From: RI-92 sp037384645
GTDB lineage: Bacteria > Pseudomonadota > Gammaproteobacteria > UBA6429 > Thiohalophilaceae
DNA: 44,505 bases
Direction of reading: 5' to 3'
NCBI GenBank assembly: GCA_037384645.1
Contig: JARRNT010000011.1
Coordinates: forward strand, 1 to 44,505
Of the stretch, positions 6,874 through 15,335 are shown piece after piece. Under the pieces are notes generated by a model that saw nothing but the letters and a program-made list of their open reading frames with translations, ran no database searches and was not told the origin of the DNA. Within the stretch, counting starts at the first letter, position 1, and each line of letters begins with the position of its first letter. The translations under genes were made by a program, and so were the position numbers.

Positions 6874-9420
6874 TCAGTGTTGCCACAGGATATGCGCTTC
6901 TTCCAACGGCACTGCCACGCCGTCGCGGTACGGTATGATGCGTGCCGTGTAGTCCGATGCCGGGCGCGTTGCCGGCACCTGTACATGATAAGCATAACCG
7001 TTTATTGCCCCTACCAGTTGTCGCACACGGTTCATTTCGACCCGCACGGGTGGTGCACCGTCAACACCGTTGGCATAAAGCTCAACTCGTACGAACGCCG
7101 GGTCGAGGTCATCGAGATACACCTGCACTTCAAAGCTGTGTTGTTCGTTATCCGTTTCCAGTGTCACCTCGCCGAAGCGCAGGGCGGCCCATTGTTGCGC
7201 CAACGCATGCCGCCAATTCACCAACTCCACGCCGACTGCGCCTTTATCGACAGTCCGCGCACGGTAAGCTGCGGCAGCCGGGAGGTAGTGTTGCTCGGTG
7301 TATTCGCACACCGCACGGTTGGTGGAGAAGTGTGGTGTCAATCGCGCCATGCTTTCACGCATGCGGCTCACCCAGGCGGTGGGCACGCCCTGTTCATCAC
7401 GTGTATAGAACTCTGGTATCACTTCGTGCTCGAGCAGGTCATAAAGCGCTTGCGCTTCGCTAGCATCCCAGGCCGGATCGCTATCATGTACCTGGCCATC
7501 CCCGAGTGCCCAGCCGATTTCGGGCGTGTAAGCTTCCGCCCACCAGCCGTCCAATTCAGACAGATTGATGCCACCATTGACGAGCACCTTCATCCCGCTG
7601 GTGCCACACGCCTCCCAGGGGCGGCGCGGCGTGTTGAGCCAGACATCCACGCCCTGGACCAATTGTTCAGTCAAATGCATATCGTAGTCACTGAGGAAGA
7701 TGACATGTGGTCGCACTTCGGGTCGTCGAATGAATCGCATCCATTGTTGGATCAGGGCCTGACCGGTTTGGTCCGCCGGATGCGCTTTGCCGGCCATGAT
7801 TAGCTGTACCGGGCGTTGCGGATTCGTTAACAGGCGCAGCAATCGATCCGGGTCGTGCAATAACAGGTTGGGTCGTTTGTAACTGGCAAATCGGCGGGCA
7901 AAACCCAGCGTCAGGGTATTGCAATCAAACAGATGTTTCGCGAAGTCAACCGCCTCCGGCGTTGCGCCGGATGCAGCCAGTTGCCGCGATAAGTGTTCAC
8001 GTACGTAGTCAACAAACGTGCGGCTGGCGGCGGTGCGAAATTGCCACAGCGTGGTGTCGGAGACGCGGCGCATGTCCTGTTCCAGGGTGTCGGTTGCACC
8101 TAACCAACGATCCTTGCCACAGGTTTGCGTCCACAGATCGTCCGCCGCCGCCGAGTCCCAGGTCGGCATATGCACGCCGTTAGTCACATGCCCAACGGGC
8201 ACTTCGTCCGCCGGCCAGTGCGTAAAGAGCGGCTCAAATAAATGTCGGCTGACCTGCCCATGCAAGCGACTCACGCCATTGACCGCGCCGCTGCCGCGAA
8301 TCGCGAGATAGGCCATATTAAACAGTTCAGACGCGTCGTTTGGATTCTCACGGCCGAGGGCCAGCAAATCGTGGCGGGTGATACCCAGCCTCTGTTCGGC
8401 ATAACCACCGAGGTATTGTTCAATGAGTGCAGGCGAGAAACGATCAAAGCCGGCGGGCACCGCGGTGTGGGTGGTGAACAGATTGCCCGCGCGTGTGACG
8501 GCCAACGCTGCCGCAAAGGTTTGCCCGCTGTCCTGCATGAAACTGCGGGCGCGCTCCAATACGGCGAAGGCCGCATGCCCTTCATTCAGATGACAGACTT
8601 CCGGCTGTATGCCGAGCGCGGCCAGCAAGCGCCAGCCACCAATCCCGAGCAGCAGTTCCTGCTTGAGACGCAGCTCCGGACCGCCACCGTACAGCTCACT
8701 GGTAATGCCGCGATGCGCGGGGTAATTCGCCGCGTCGTTGCTGTCCAGCAGGTACAGCTTTACTCTGCCAACCTGGACCTGCCAGGCGCGTAGCCAGACC
8801 GAGTAACCGGGCAGGGCGATCTCCAACCGCAACCACTCGCCGTTGGCGTGGCGCAAAGGTATTATCGGCAACTGCCCGGGATCGTTATACGGGAAGAGGG
8901 CCTGTTGTGCGCCATCCTTATCGATCACCTGGCGAAAGTAACCTTGCTGGTAGAGCAGTCCCACACCGAGCACCGGCACACCCAACTCGCTGGCGGCCTT
9001 GAGTTGCTCGCCGGCCACGTTGCCAAGTCCGCCTGAGTAGATAGGCAATGCCTCACTCAACATGAATTCCATACTGAAGTACGCAACGCAGCTCAGTGGC
9101 GATTGCGGATGCGCTTGCTGAAACCACGCGGGCGCTTCTGCTGTATCGCGCCGGGCTTGCACCAGATCATCAATGTTTTTGCGAAATCCGGGATCGGCTA
9201 AAACATGCTGGAGTTTCTCCCGCGAGATCGTCTGCAGGACAACCCAAGGGTTATGTGTGATTTCCCACAGCACAGGATCCAGCTGTCGCCACAACTGGTC
9301 GGTGGCATGATTCCATGACGAACGCATATCTAAAGCAAGCTCAGCCAGGGAATCGAATCCCTCGACGTCTGCGGGTAAGAGGCGTTCCTTCGGGTGGCTG
9401 ATCCGTGTTTGTTCGCTCAT
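6874..9420 (-). CDS. glgP: Alpha-glucan (glycogen) phosphorylase
   Basis: An 848-residue GT35 phosphorylase of the DUF3417-containing type, which releases glucose-1-phosphate from alpha-1,4-glucans. The N-terminal DUF3417-like region covers about 20-130 (MRSSWNHATDQLW). The pyridoxal phosphate lysine lies in EACGTSGMK at Lys611, with the RPWEACGTSGMK and NLSELDGWW blocks around it. The start is ATG at 9418-9420 behind GAGGAG. No other glycogen genes are beside it, but the 5' end of a transaldolase gene lies just upstream, hinting at a former carbohydrate operon. The C-terminal 90 residues match the extra domain seen in this subfamily. Confidence 0.93.
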   Translation of the reverse strand: MSEQTRISHPKERLLPADVEGFDSLAELALDMRSSWNHATDQLWRQLDPVLWEITHNPWVVLQTISREKLQHVLADPGFRKNIDDLVQARRDTAEAPAWFQQAHPQSPLSCVAYFSMEFMLSEALPIYSGGLGNVAGEQLKAASELGVPVLGVGLLYQQGYFRQVIDKDGAQQALFPYNDPGQLPIIPLRHANGEWLRLEIALPGYSVWLRAWQVQVGRVKLYLLDSNDAANYPAHRGITSELYGGGPELRLKQELLLGIGGWRLLAALGIQPEVCHLNEGHAAFAVLERARSFMQDSGQTFAAALAVTRAGNLFTTHTAVPAGFDRFSPALIEQYLGGYAEQRLGITRHDLLALGRENPNDASELFNMAYLAIRGSGAVNGVSRLHGQVSRHLFEPLFTHWPADEVPVGHVTNGVHMPTWDSAAADDLWTQTCGKDRWLGATDTLEQDMRRVSDTTLWQFRTAASRTFVDYVREHLSRQLAASGATPEAVDFAKHLFDCNTLTLGFARRFASYKRPNLLLHDPDRLLRLLTNPQRPVQLIMAGKAHPADQTGQALIQQWMRFIRRPEVRPHVIFLSDYDMHLTEQLVQGVDVWLNTPRRPWEACGTSGMKVLVNGGINLSELDGWWAEAYTPEIGWALGDGQVHDSDPAWDASEAQALYDLLEHEVIPEFYTRDEQGVPTAWVSRMRESMARLTPHFSTNRAVCEYTEQHYLPAAAAYRARTVDKGAVGVELVNWRHALAQQWAALRFGEVTLETDNEQHSFEVQVYLDDLDPAFVRVELYANGVDGAPPVRVEMNRVRQLVGAINGYAYHVQVPATRPASDYTARIIPYRDGVAVPLEEAHILWQH

Positions 9421-9469
9421 GGTTTCTCCTCACGGTGCCTGAACCGCGACGGTTAAGCGTAGCAAAGCT

Positions 9470-9586
9470 TCAGGCACATCGGCCGTCGATGTAATGTTGC
9501 AGCGTGCCGCTGGTTAACAGCCCGCGTGTGATGTTGTCGAGCCAGAGGCTTTGACCGTGATCGTGCAGTAGTTGTGTGGCCTTCAT
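9470..9586 (-). pseudogene. Truncated transaldolase start (tal relic)
   Basis: ATG at 9584-9586 follows AAGGAAATAGC and opens 38 codons beginning MKATQLLHDHGQSLWLDNIT and then RGLLTSGTLQHYID. This is the N-terminus of transaldolase, whose next residues should be ELSVTGLTSNPTIF with the start of the barrel. Here the match ends at YID and the frame stops after GRCA. About 90 percent of the gene is missing. It sits 50 bases upstream of glgP on the same strand, so a deletion probably fused the two loci. Confidence 0.75.
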
Positions 9587-9587
9587 G

Positions 9588-9720
9588 CTATTTCCTTATA
9601 CCTTGCGTTAATGAGAGCCGAACCTGGCGGGAAATATAATCGGTCAGCTCGCCGAGCTGCTCTTTCGAGATGTCAGCCGGTGAATCGACAGTGATCTTCC
9701 AGGGTTGAACGTATCATTTC
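9588..9720 (-). pseudogene. Possible C-terminal remnant of the gene once upstream of tal
   Basis: On the same strand as the tal relic, a frame reading WKITVDSPADISKEQ and on to SLTQGIRK ends at TAG (9588-9590), one base before the tal ATG. The spacing is what one expects from neighbouring genes in an operon, and the composition is protein-like, but the frame is blocked after about 40 codons upstream. I do not recognise the family. From 9721 to 10018 I see only an unassigned plus-strand open frame of about 70 codons (9695-9904) without a start signal. Confidence 0.35.
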
Positions 9721-10018
9721 CCTGTCGCGGGAAGACAGTAATCAGGTGATTGCTCCGGCCCTTTTTCTGCATAGCAGGCGGGAAAACGTCGCGCGTTCGT
9801 ATCGAGCATACGCTCTTTACCCGGGTAAATCAGCAGTGGCCTTGATGAAAGAAGATCAGGCAAGATACCGCCGCGAGGTCTCGCGCATGCACCATATTAG
9901 GTAGTTATTCTGTGTCATCGCCATTCTTGACCAATGTCAATGCATTAGTCGGTATCTTCTAGTAATAAGTAAAAATACGTGGATCGTTAGTGAAACTCGA
10001 AATGACAGAGGGTGAGTC

Positions 10019-11944
10019 ATGATGCCGAGTTTATACCCGGCCAAACCAGTGCGGTTACTGCTGATTAACCCAAAATTCCCAGAGAGCTTCTGGAGTTTCC
10101 GCTGGGCGGTGGAAAACATTCTGCCGAACAAACGTGCGCTCAACCCGCCGCTCGGACTGGCCACGCTGGCGGCGCTTTGCCCGCCCACGTGGCAGGTAGA
10201 CATCATCGACGAGAACATCGAAGCGGTTCCGTTACATCCTCAGGCAGATATTGTCGGTATCTGCGGCATGGCCGTGCAATTCCAGCGCCAACAAGAGCTG
10301 ATCGATTATTACCGCCAACAGGGCCACTATGTGGTGGCCGGCGGCAGTTTCGCCTCATTGTGTCCGGAACGCTTTGTGGATCTGGCTGACACCGTCGTGG
10401 CTGGCGAGGCCGAATACATCTGGCGTGAGTTCTGCTGTGATTTCGAACAGAACGCACCCAAGCCTCGCTACCAGGAGAGCGGGGTGGTCAACCTGGAAGA
10501 ATCACCGACGCCGCGCTTCGACCTGCTGAAGCTGGATCACTACGTCAGCGCGAGCATGCAGTTCTCACGCGGCTGTCCGTACCGCTGCGAATTCTGCGAC
10601 ATCATCGTCATGTTTGGGCGCCGGCCTCGGACCAAGAGTCTGGAACAAATCGGCCGCGAGCTCGATCGGCTGCGCGCCCAGGATATTCACAACATCTTCT
10701 TCGTAGACGATAACCTGATCGGCAACAGGAAACTGGCAAAAGCACTGCTGCAGTATCTTGCGGATTATCAGCAACGTCATCGCTACGTCTTTCAGTTCGG
10801 CACCGAAGTGTCGATCAACCTGGCGGATGACACAGAGCTGTTGAAATTGTTCAAGGCCGCGAATTTCGCCTGGGTGTTTATCGGCATCGAATCACCGGAT
10901 GAAGATAGCCTGAAGGAAACGCTCAAGACCCAGAATACCGGTCGCGATATGCTGACCGCAGTACAGACTCTTTACGCCCATGGAGTCGACGTGCTGGCGG
11001 GGTTCATTATCGGTTTCGACAACGACACGCTTGACAGCTTCGACAAACAGTATCGTTTCATCACACGCGCCGGCATCCAGGTTTCCATGGTCGGTCTGCT
11101 CACGGCGCTGCCGCGCACGCCGCTCTACCAACGCCTTCAGCAGGAGGGGCGGCTGATCGCCGGGGCCGAACACGGCGACAACACCAAGCCAGGCACCAAT
11201 ATCATCCCGAAGCACATGGGCTATGAGGACATGGTGCAAAATTACCAGGTGTTGTACCAGCGCCTGTTCAGTGACCACGGCATTGCCCGGCGCATCGTCA
11301 ACAAAACCCGCTATCTCCGATATCCCGTTTACCAGGGAAAGTATTCATTGCAGCAGCACCTGATGATCATACGCCGGCTATTCACCCATGCTCTGCTCAT
11401 TGGCGGGCCCGTACGGTGGTTCCACTTCTTGCGCACGTTGCTAGTCGCGCCGCCGCGCGCCTGGCCGCAGGTACTCTCGGACTGGATCGCTGGGTTGGCC
11501 ATGCGCGACTATATCAATCGCCACTTCATGTCCGACCGCAACCGGGAGCAACATCTGGTTCAGCGAACTACCGCGATGTTGCGTAAACTGTGTCTGGCCG
11601 ATGTGCGTCACGGCGTGATCGAAATCGGCAGCCGCGTCGGGGAGGGAAGTGCGCATTTGCAGATTCTGCTGCACGGATACGTCGATCGTGTGTTCTTTAG
11701 GGGTGCCGCGCGCCGTCTGGTTAAAATACTGCGCCATTCTTCCGCTACCGTGACCTTGCGCATCGAAGCACTTCGCACGGATCAGCAAGTGCAACTCAAG
11801 CGTCTGCTCAAACGCCTCTCACCTTATGGCGATCGCGTTTCAATCTGGATCGACGAACGCATACAGCTGCTTGTGCCGATCGATTCTTCAGTATTTCATT
11901 TATTGCTGACACGCGACGCGAACACCGACATCTCATCGGCATAG
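10019..11944 (+). CDS. B12-binding radical SAM protein with DUF4070
   Basis: A 641-residue radical SAM enzyme. Residues about 10-150 form a cobalamin-binding domain (LLLINPKFPESFWSF at the start). The SAM [4Fe-4S] cluster is held by CxxxCxxC at Cys186, Cys190 and Cys193 (RGCPYRCEFCD). The block GFIIGFDNDT and the region to about 480 match the DUF4070 branch that includes hopanoid C-3 methylase HpnR and relatives. The last 110 residues are an extra domain I do not recognise. The substrate is unknown. Two ATG codons stand in tandem (10019, 10022). The gene is isolated. Confidence 0.82.
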   Translation: MMPSLYPAKPVRLLLINPKFPESFWSFRWAVENILPNKRALNPPLGLATLAALCPPTWQVDIIDENIEAVPLHPQADIVGICGMAVQFQRQQELIDYYRQQGHYVVAGGSFASLCPERFVDLADTVVAGEAEYIWREFCCDFEQNAPKPRYQESGVVNLEESPTPRFDLLKLDHYVSASMQFSRGCPYRCEFCDIIVMFGRRPRTKSLEQIGRELDRLRAQDIHNIFFVDDNLIGNRKLAKALLQYLADYQQRHRYVFQFGTEVSINLADDTELLKLFKAANFAWVFIGIESPDEDSLKETLKTQNTGRDMLTAVQTLYAHGVDVLAGFIIGFDNDTLDSFDKQYRFITRAGIQVSMVGLLTALPRTPLYQRLQQEGRLIAGAEHGDNTKPGTNIIPKHMGYEDMVQNYQVLYQRLFSDHGIARRIVNKTRYLRYPVYQGKYSLQQHLMIIRRLFTHALLIGGPVRWFHFLRTLLVAPPRAWPQVLSDWIAGLAMRDYINRHFMSDRNREQHLVQRTTAMLRKLCLADVRHGVIEIGSRVGEGSAHLQILLHGYVDRVFFRGAARRLVKILRHSSATVTLRIEALRTDQQVQLKRLLKRLSPYGDRVSIWIDERIQLLVPIDSSVFHLLLTRDANTDISSA

Positions 11945-11999
11945 GCACTGATCACAACTTCGTTACAATGTGTAATAGAGAGAACCAGGAAATGAGAAC

Positions 12000-12245
12000 A
12001 TGGAATTTGTCTACTTTATCTTGATAGGTCTGGCTGCCGGCTGGCTGGTGGGGAAATTAATGACAGGGAATGGCTTTGGCCTCGTTGGTGATACCGTTAT
12101 TGGCATGGTTGGCGCATTGCTTGGCGGTTTTTTATTTGGCTTTTTAGGGGGGGCAGCCGAAGGTGGCTTGCTTGGTGCTTTGATCGTGGCAACCATTGGC
12201 GCCATCGTTTTGTTATTCCTGCTACGGCTAATTAAAAGAACTTAG
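12000..12245 (+). CDS. GlsB/YeaQ/YmgE-family small membrane protein (copy 1)
   Basis: An 81-residue protein made of three Gly-rich hydrophobic helices with the family signature GxxAGWLVGKLMTGNGFGLVGDTVIGMVGALLGGFLF. Such proteins (transglycosylase-associated, DUF1328-like by older names) are induced by stress, but their biochemical role is not known. ATG at 12000 follows AGGAAATGAGAAC. A paralog lies at 14968, and the coiled-coil gene at 12273 follows within 30 bases on the same strand, so the two are probably cotranscribed. Confidence 0.85.
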   Translation: MEFVYFILIGLAAGWLVGKLMTGNGFGLVGDTVIGMVGALLGGFLFGFLGGAAEGGLLGALIVATIGAIVLLFLLRLIKRT

Positions 12246-12272
12246 TGCCGGGCAAGTTTTAAGGAGTTACTT

Positions 12273-12560
12273 ATGGATACGAAAGAGGCATACAAGAACA
12301 AACTGAAGGCCCAGCTGGCAGAGTGGGAAGCCCAGATTAACCTGTTAGATGCAAAAACGAAAAATGCTGCAGCAGATGTGCAAGTGAAGTATGCACAGGA
12401 ACTTGATCAATTACGCCATCAGCAGCGCAAAGCCGCAGATAAGCTGACAGAGCTGGAGCACGCAAGCGGCGAGGCTTGGCAGGAAATCAAAGTTAGCGCC
12501 GATCAGGTGTGGGATGAGCTCAAGTCAGGTGTAACGCGCGCCATGTCAAAATTCAAGTGA
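12273..12560 (+). CDS. Small coiled-coil protein of the sll1863 stress type
   Basis: A 95-residue, charged, almost wholly alpha-helical protein beginning MDTKEAYKNKLKAQLAEWEA and rich in Lys, Glu, Gln and Ala, with a single Trp-containing amphipathic end (QVWDELKSGV). It has no signal peptide or membrane segment. Such proteins are often annotated sll1863 family stress response protein; function is unknown. AAGGAG stands seven bases before ATG. A decayed copy of the same gene lies at 3025-3201. Confidence 0.75.
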   Translation: MDTKEAYKNKLKAQLAEWEAQINLLDAKTKNAAADVQVKYAQELDQLRHQQRKAADKLTELEHASGEAWQEIKVSADQVWDELKSGVTRAMSKFK

Positions 12561-12788
12561 AGCAGGCACAGGGCGGGGACGACGAACACAAGCCCTATTG
12601 CATTGCCGTCTGTGCCCACGCAAATTCATCGCACCACTATGACAGTTGATATCCCAATAATTTGCGTCGAACGCTGACCCGCAAAGTTATCTGAACGTTC
12701 TTTGATATTTACAGAATAAGAGAAATGTCTGAATCAGCAGGAAATGCGAATGCTGGGGCATTCGTGTGTGAAAATTAACATCAGATGA

Positions 12789-13751
12789 TTAAGATGGCAC
12801 TCCGGACCAGAAGTCGGCGCCCTTGCTGAGAAACTCATCGTAATGCATGTAGTGGGATCCGTCGCAGGAAAAGGTCAAACTGACCATGCCATTGAATAAG
12901 TTAATCGAGCCGGTGCGCAGATAGATAGTGGTATCGACCAGGCGCAGCGCCCGCATGGCGTCCAGGATCCGGGCAACGTCGCTGCGCGGTATCGCGGCAT
13001 CAGTGGGATAAGCTCGCGACGGGTAAAGCAGACAAATATCCGGGTCCTTGAGCGCTTCCTGGTCGAGGATACGATAGCGCAGCGGATCATCGATGGTCCA
13101 GATCGTGGCCTGGCTGCTCGAGAAGTGTATCTGACACTGGAAGATACCGCGCTCTGTCATCAGTTCCTCCAGGATGGACAGCGCTGTCTGCATGTTGCGG
13201 TCCAGCGGGCTCTCGCTACGGGTTTGTTGAAACAGGGTGCCGCGGATGGCCGGGTCACCCTTCACTTGCCGCCAACTGCCCGGCTCCTGATAGAGCGTTG
13301 ATGTCACCGGCAAATTACGCAGGTCGAAATCGGCACCAAGATAGCCCAGGGTGTGCGCGTCTGACACTATCACTTGCAATGCCGTCAGCGACGGCCGACC
13401 TGCGGACAGGCTGATATAGGCATCTGACAACAGAAAACCCCAGGCCGGCATCGCTTCCTGCATATAGGGGCGCTCGGCGCGATTGCGATGATAATGTTCA
13501 GTCACTAGCCCTGTCATGCTCACGTTGTCGCTGATCTGCACATACTCGGTGTCCACGACATACAGAAATGTGCAATACGGTATGCTCGAGAAACCATCAA
13601 GGAGTACGGCGTTCAGCCGCTCCCGATCACCCCACACCGGCACGCATTTGCGCGCCAGTTGTGCAAGCGGCTCCCGCAGCATCCGCGCCAGTTCTTCACG
13701 CTGGCGATAAATGCTATCTTTCCAGGTGGGTTCCAGGATTTCGTTGGACAT
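12789..13751 (-). CDS. PDC/Cache-like sensor-domain protein
   Basis: A 320-residue soluble protein with no membrane segment or signal peptide. Residues about 30-170 look like a PDC (Cache) ligand-sensing fold: FLYVVDTEYVQISDNV followed by YHRNRAERPYM and then GYLGADFDLRNLP near 135-150. Cache domains usually lie outside the cell as parts of receptors; here the domain stands alone in a cytoplasmic protein. The C-terminal half is of unknown type. Ligand and partners are not known. It is transcribed divergently from the short ORF at 13815. Confidence 0.6.
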   Translation of the reverse strand: MSNEILEPTWKDSIYRQREELARMLREPLAQLARKCVPVWGDRERLNAVLLDGFSSIPYCTFLYVVDTEYVQISDNVSMTGLVTEHYHRNRAERPYMQEAMPAWGFLLSDAYISLSAGRPSLTALQVIVSDAHTLGYLGADFDLRNLPVTSTLYQEPGSWRQVKGDPAIRGTLFQQTRSESPLDRNMQTALSILEELMTERGIFQCQIHFSSSQATIWTIDDPLRYRILDQEALKDPDICLLYPSRAYPTDAAIPRSDVARILDAMRALRLVDTTIYLRTGSINLFNGMVSLTFSCDGSHYMHYDEFLSKGADFWSGVPS

Positions 13752-13814
13752 CGGAGGCTAAATTCCAGGCTAAAGTCGACACCTGATATTAACAAAAATA
13801 ATAAGGAGGTACGA

Positions 13815-13898
13815 ATGTTGTTAAACCAAATGCGCCGGAACTTATCCGGCATTCCGGAAGTTACTGACAGCCATGGGCGCAATATAGTGCGCGGTTAA
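13815..13898 (+). CDS. Very short ORF with a strong ribosome binding site
   Basis: ATG at 13815 is preceded by AAGGAGG at spacing 5, the best such site in the neighbourhood. It opens a 27-residue peptide, MLLNQMRRNLSGIPEVTDSH and then GRNIVRG. I do not recognise it. It could be a leader peptide, a small regulator or chance. It lies divergent to the Cache-domain gene. From 13899 to 14134 I see nothing. Confidence 0.35.
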   Translation: MLLNQMRRNLSGIPEVTDSHGRNIVRG

Positions 13899-14134
13899 TA
13901 TTGGGCTCGATTAGATATTGTATTTTAACGCGGCAATACCTCAATACCAAAATTGGCTCAATAACCGGTAACTATCGCCCCTGGAACACGCCGACAGACT
14001 GAGAGTTGACCAGGATCAGGGAATCCTCAATTCCTGTTAGTAGAATTTATATGGGCGTTTTATGCTGCTAATATTTCTGGGAGCATCACCAAAGGGGAAG
14101 GCTGATCATCGACCATTAAACGTGTGCTTTTTAA

Positions 14135-14665
14135 ATGTTTAAAGCAATCACGCTTCTAGTCACAATATTGTTAGCGATTGCGTCGCTGGCAGGCTATCTA
14201 TTTCTCTCCGAGAAGATTACTCTCGGTGAACAGCAAATCACCGCAGGTCAAAAACAGCTTAAAAAGGGGCGCGCCGGCATCGAACAGGGCAAAGCTGAAC
14301 TCAAGGCAGGCAAGCAGGAATTATCAGCGGGGAAGGAAGAGTACAAACAAGCCAAACAAAGCTGGTTCCTGGTATTGATGGACAATCTGTTCAAAGGTGG
14401 CAAGGGCTTCGAAAAGGGTAAAGCGCAGATTACCGAGGGAGAAAAACAAGTCGCCAAAGGAGAGGGCAGGGTGAGCGCTGGGGAAAAGCGACTTGCCGCA
14501 GGCGAACAGGCTCTGCTCGAAGGCCAGGAGCAATTAAGGCTTGCCCGGGCGATACGTGTGGCCTGCGCGTTCGCTGCGGTATTTTTCACCCTCCTGTCGA
14601 TTGTGCTCGGCGTGTGTTGGAGACGAAGACTGACCCGGATCTTTAAACATACAATTACCCAATAG
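14135..14665 (+). CDS. Membrane protein with glycine-heptad repeats
   Basis: A 176-residue protein with a membrane helix at each end (about 4-24 and 140-162). Between them are two runs of the heptad G-x-x-x-Phi-x-x, for example GEQQITA, GQKQLKK, GKAELKA, GKQELSA, then GKAQITE, GEKQVAK, GEKRLAA and GEQALLE. The runs (about 31-75 and 88-135) are separated by a Trp/Phe-rich link (WFLVLMDNLFKGG). The pattern resembles the Gly-heptad regions of YhgE/Pip-type and some ESX-associated membrane proteins. It should form a long helical stalk outside the membrane. Function is unknown. Confidence 0.7.
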   Translation: MFKAITLLVTILLAIASLAGYLFLSEKITLGEQQITAGQKQLKKGRAGIEQGKAELKAGKQELSAGKEEYKQAKQSWFLVLMDNLFKGGKGFEKGKAQITEGEKQVAKGEGRVSAGEKRLAAGEQALLEGQEQLRLARAIRVACAFAAVFFTLLSIVLGVCWRRRLTRIFKHTITQ

Positions 14666-14738
14666 GGCATTGTAACTCGCGAGCTTTAGCGAAAGCTGCA
14701 GTCCCGATCATGAGTTTATCTAAGCAAAGGAGTTCAAC

Positions 14739-14954
14739 ATGGCGCAGAGTTCAATATCGGCAATGAAAATTCTTGGTGTCGCCCTCCTGGTGGTCGGCAT
14801 TGGCCTGGCCATTTGGGGATATCAATTATCCGGCTCCGTAGGATCAAAAATAACCCAGGCGGTGACAGGTTCCAACACGGATAAGGTCATGACTCTCTAC
14901 ATTGGTGGTGCGGTTAGTTTTCTTGTAGGCCTATTCCTTTTTATTAAAAAATGA
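14739..14954 (+). CDS. DUF3185-family small membrane protein
   Basis: A 71-residue protein with two membrane helices (about 10-29 and 49-69) and the family sequence ALLVVGIGLAIWGYQLSGSV followed by VTGSNTDKVM. DUF3185 proteins are short and widespread, and their function is unknown. AAGGAG stands at a good distance from the ATG. It is followed after 13 bases by the second GlsB-type gene, so the two form a small operon. Confidence 0.82.
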   Translation: MAQSSISAMKILGVALLVVGIGLAIWGYQLSGSVGSKITQAVTGSNTDKVMTLYIGGAVSFLVGLFLFIKK

Positions 14955-14967
14955 AACAGGAGGCATC

Positions 14968-15231
14968 ATGAACATCACAATGAATATCACTAACTTGATT
15001 ATATTTTTGGCCATTGGCGCATTAGCAGGCTGGCTTGCCGGCCAGGTCATGAAAGGAAGAGGATTTGGTGTCATTGGCAACATTATCGTCGGAATTATTG
15101 GTGCCCTGGTGGGTGGTTTTTTATTCAGTTTGGTCGGGATAACGGCAGGCGGTTTATTAGGCACCATTATTACTGCAACGGTTGGCGCGATTGTTCTGTT
15201 ATTTATCATTAACCTGATTAAGAGGGCCTAA
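14968..15231 (+). CDS. GlsB/YeaQ/YmgE-family small membrane protein (copy 2)
   Basis: An 87-residue paralog of the protein at 12000, with the same three-helix Gly-rich pattern (GALAGWLAGQVMKGRGFGVI, then GALVGGFLFSLVG). AGGAGG precedes the ATG at 14968; a second ATG at 14980 is also possible. The two copies bracket the coiled-coil, Cache and heptad genes, so 12.0-15.2 kb reads as a cluster of small stress-type envelope proteins. Confidence 0.85.
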   Translation: MNITMNITNLIIFLAIGALAGWLAGQVMKGRGFGVIGNIIVGIIGALVGGFLFSLVGITAGGLLGTIITATVGAIVLLFIINLIKRA

Positions 15232-15335
15232 TACAATACCCGTTAACAAAGCGATAACACGCAAACTGTCGCCTCAGCTCTGCGAGTCCTTGGCATATAC
15301 TTTTTTAAGCTTAGACAGCGCTGAGGTTGCTCACC

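Noticed and set aside
6769..7803. 344-codon plus-strand open frame over glycogen phosphorylase
   Set aside because: It is antisense to a conserved enzyme with intact motifs, and its composition follows from the codon use of the true gene.
9695..9904. Plus-strand open frame of about 70 codons before the radical SAM gene
   Set aside because: No start codon with a ribosome binding site and no similarity I recognise.
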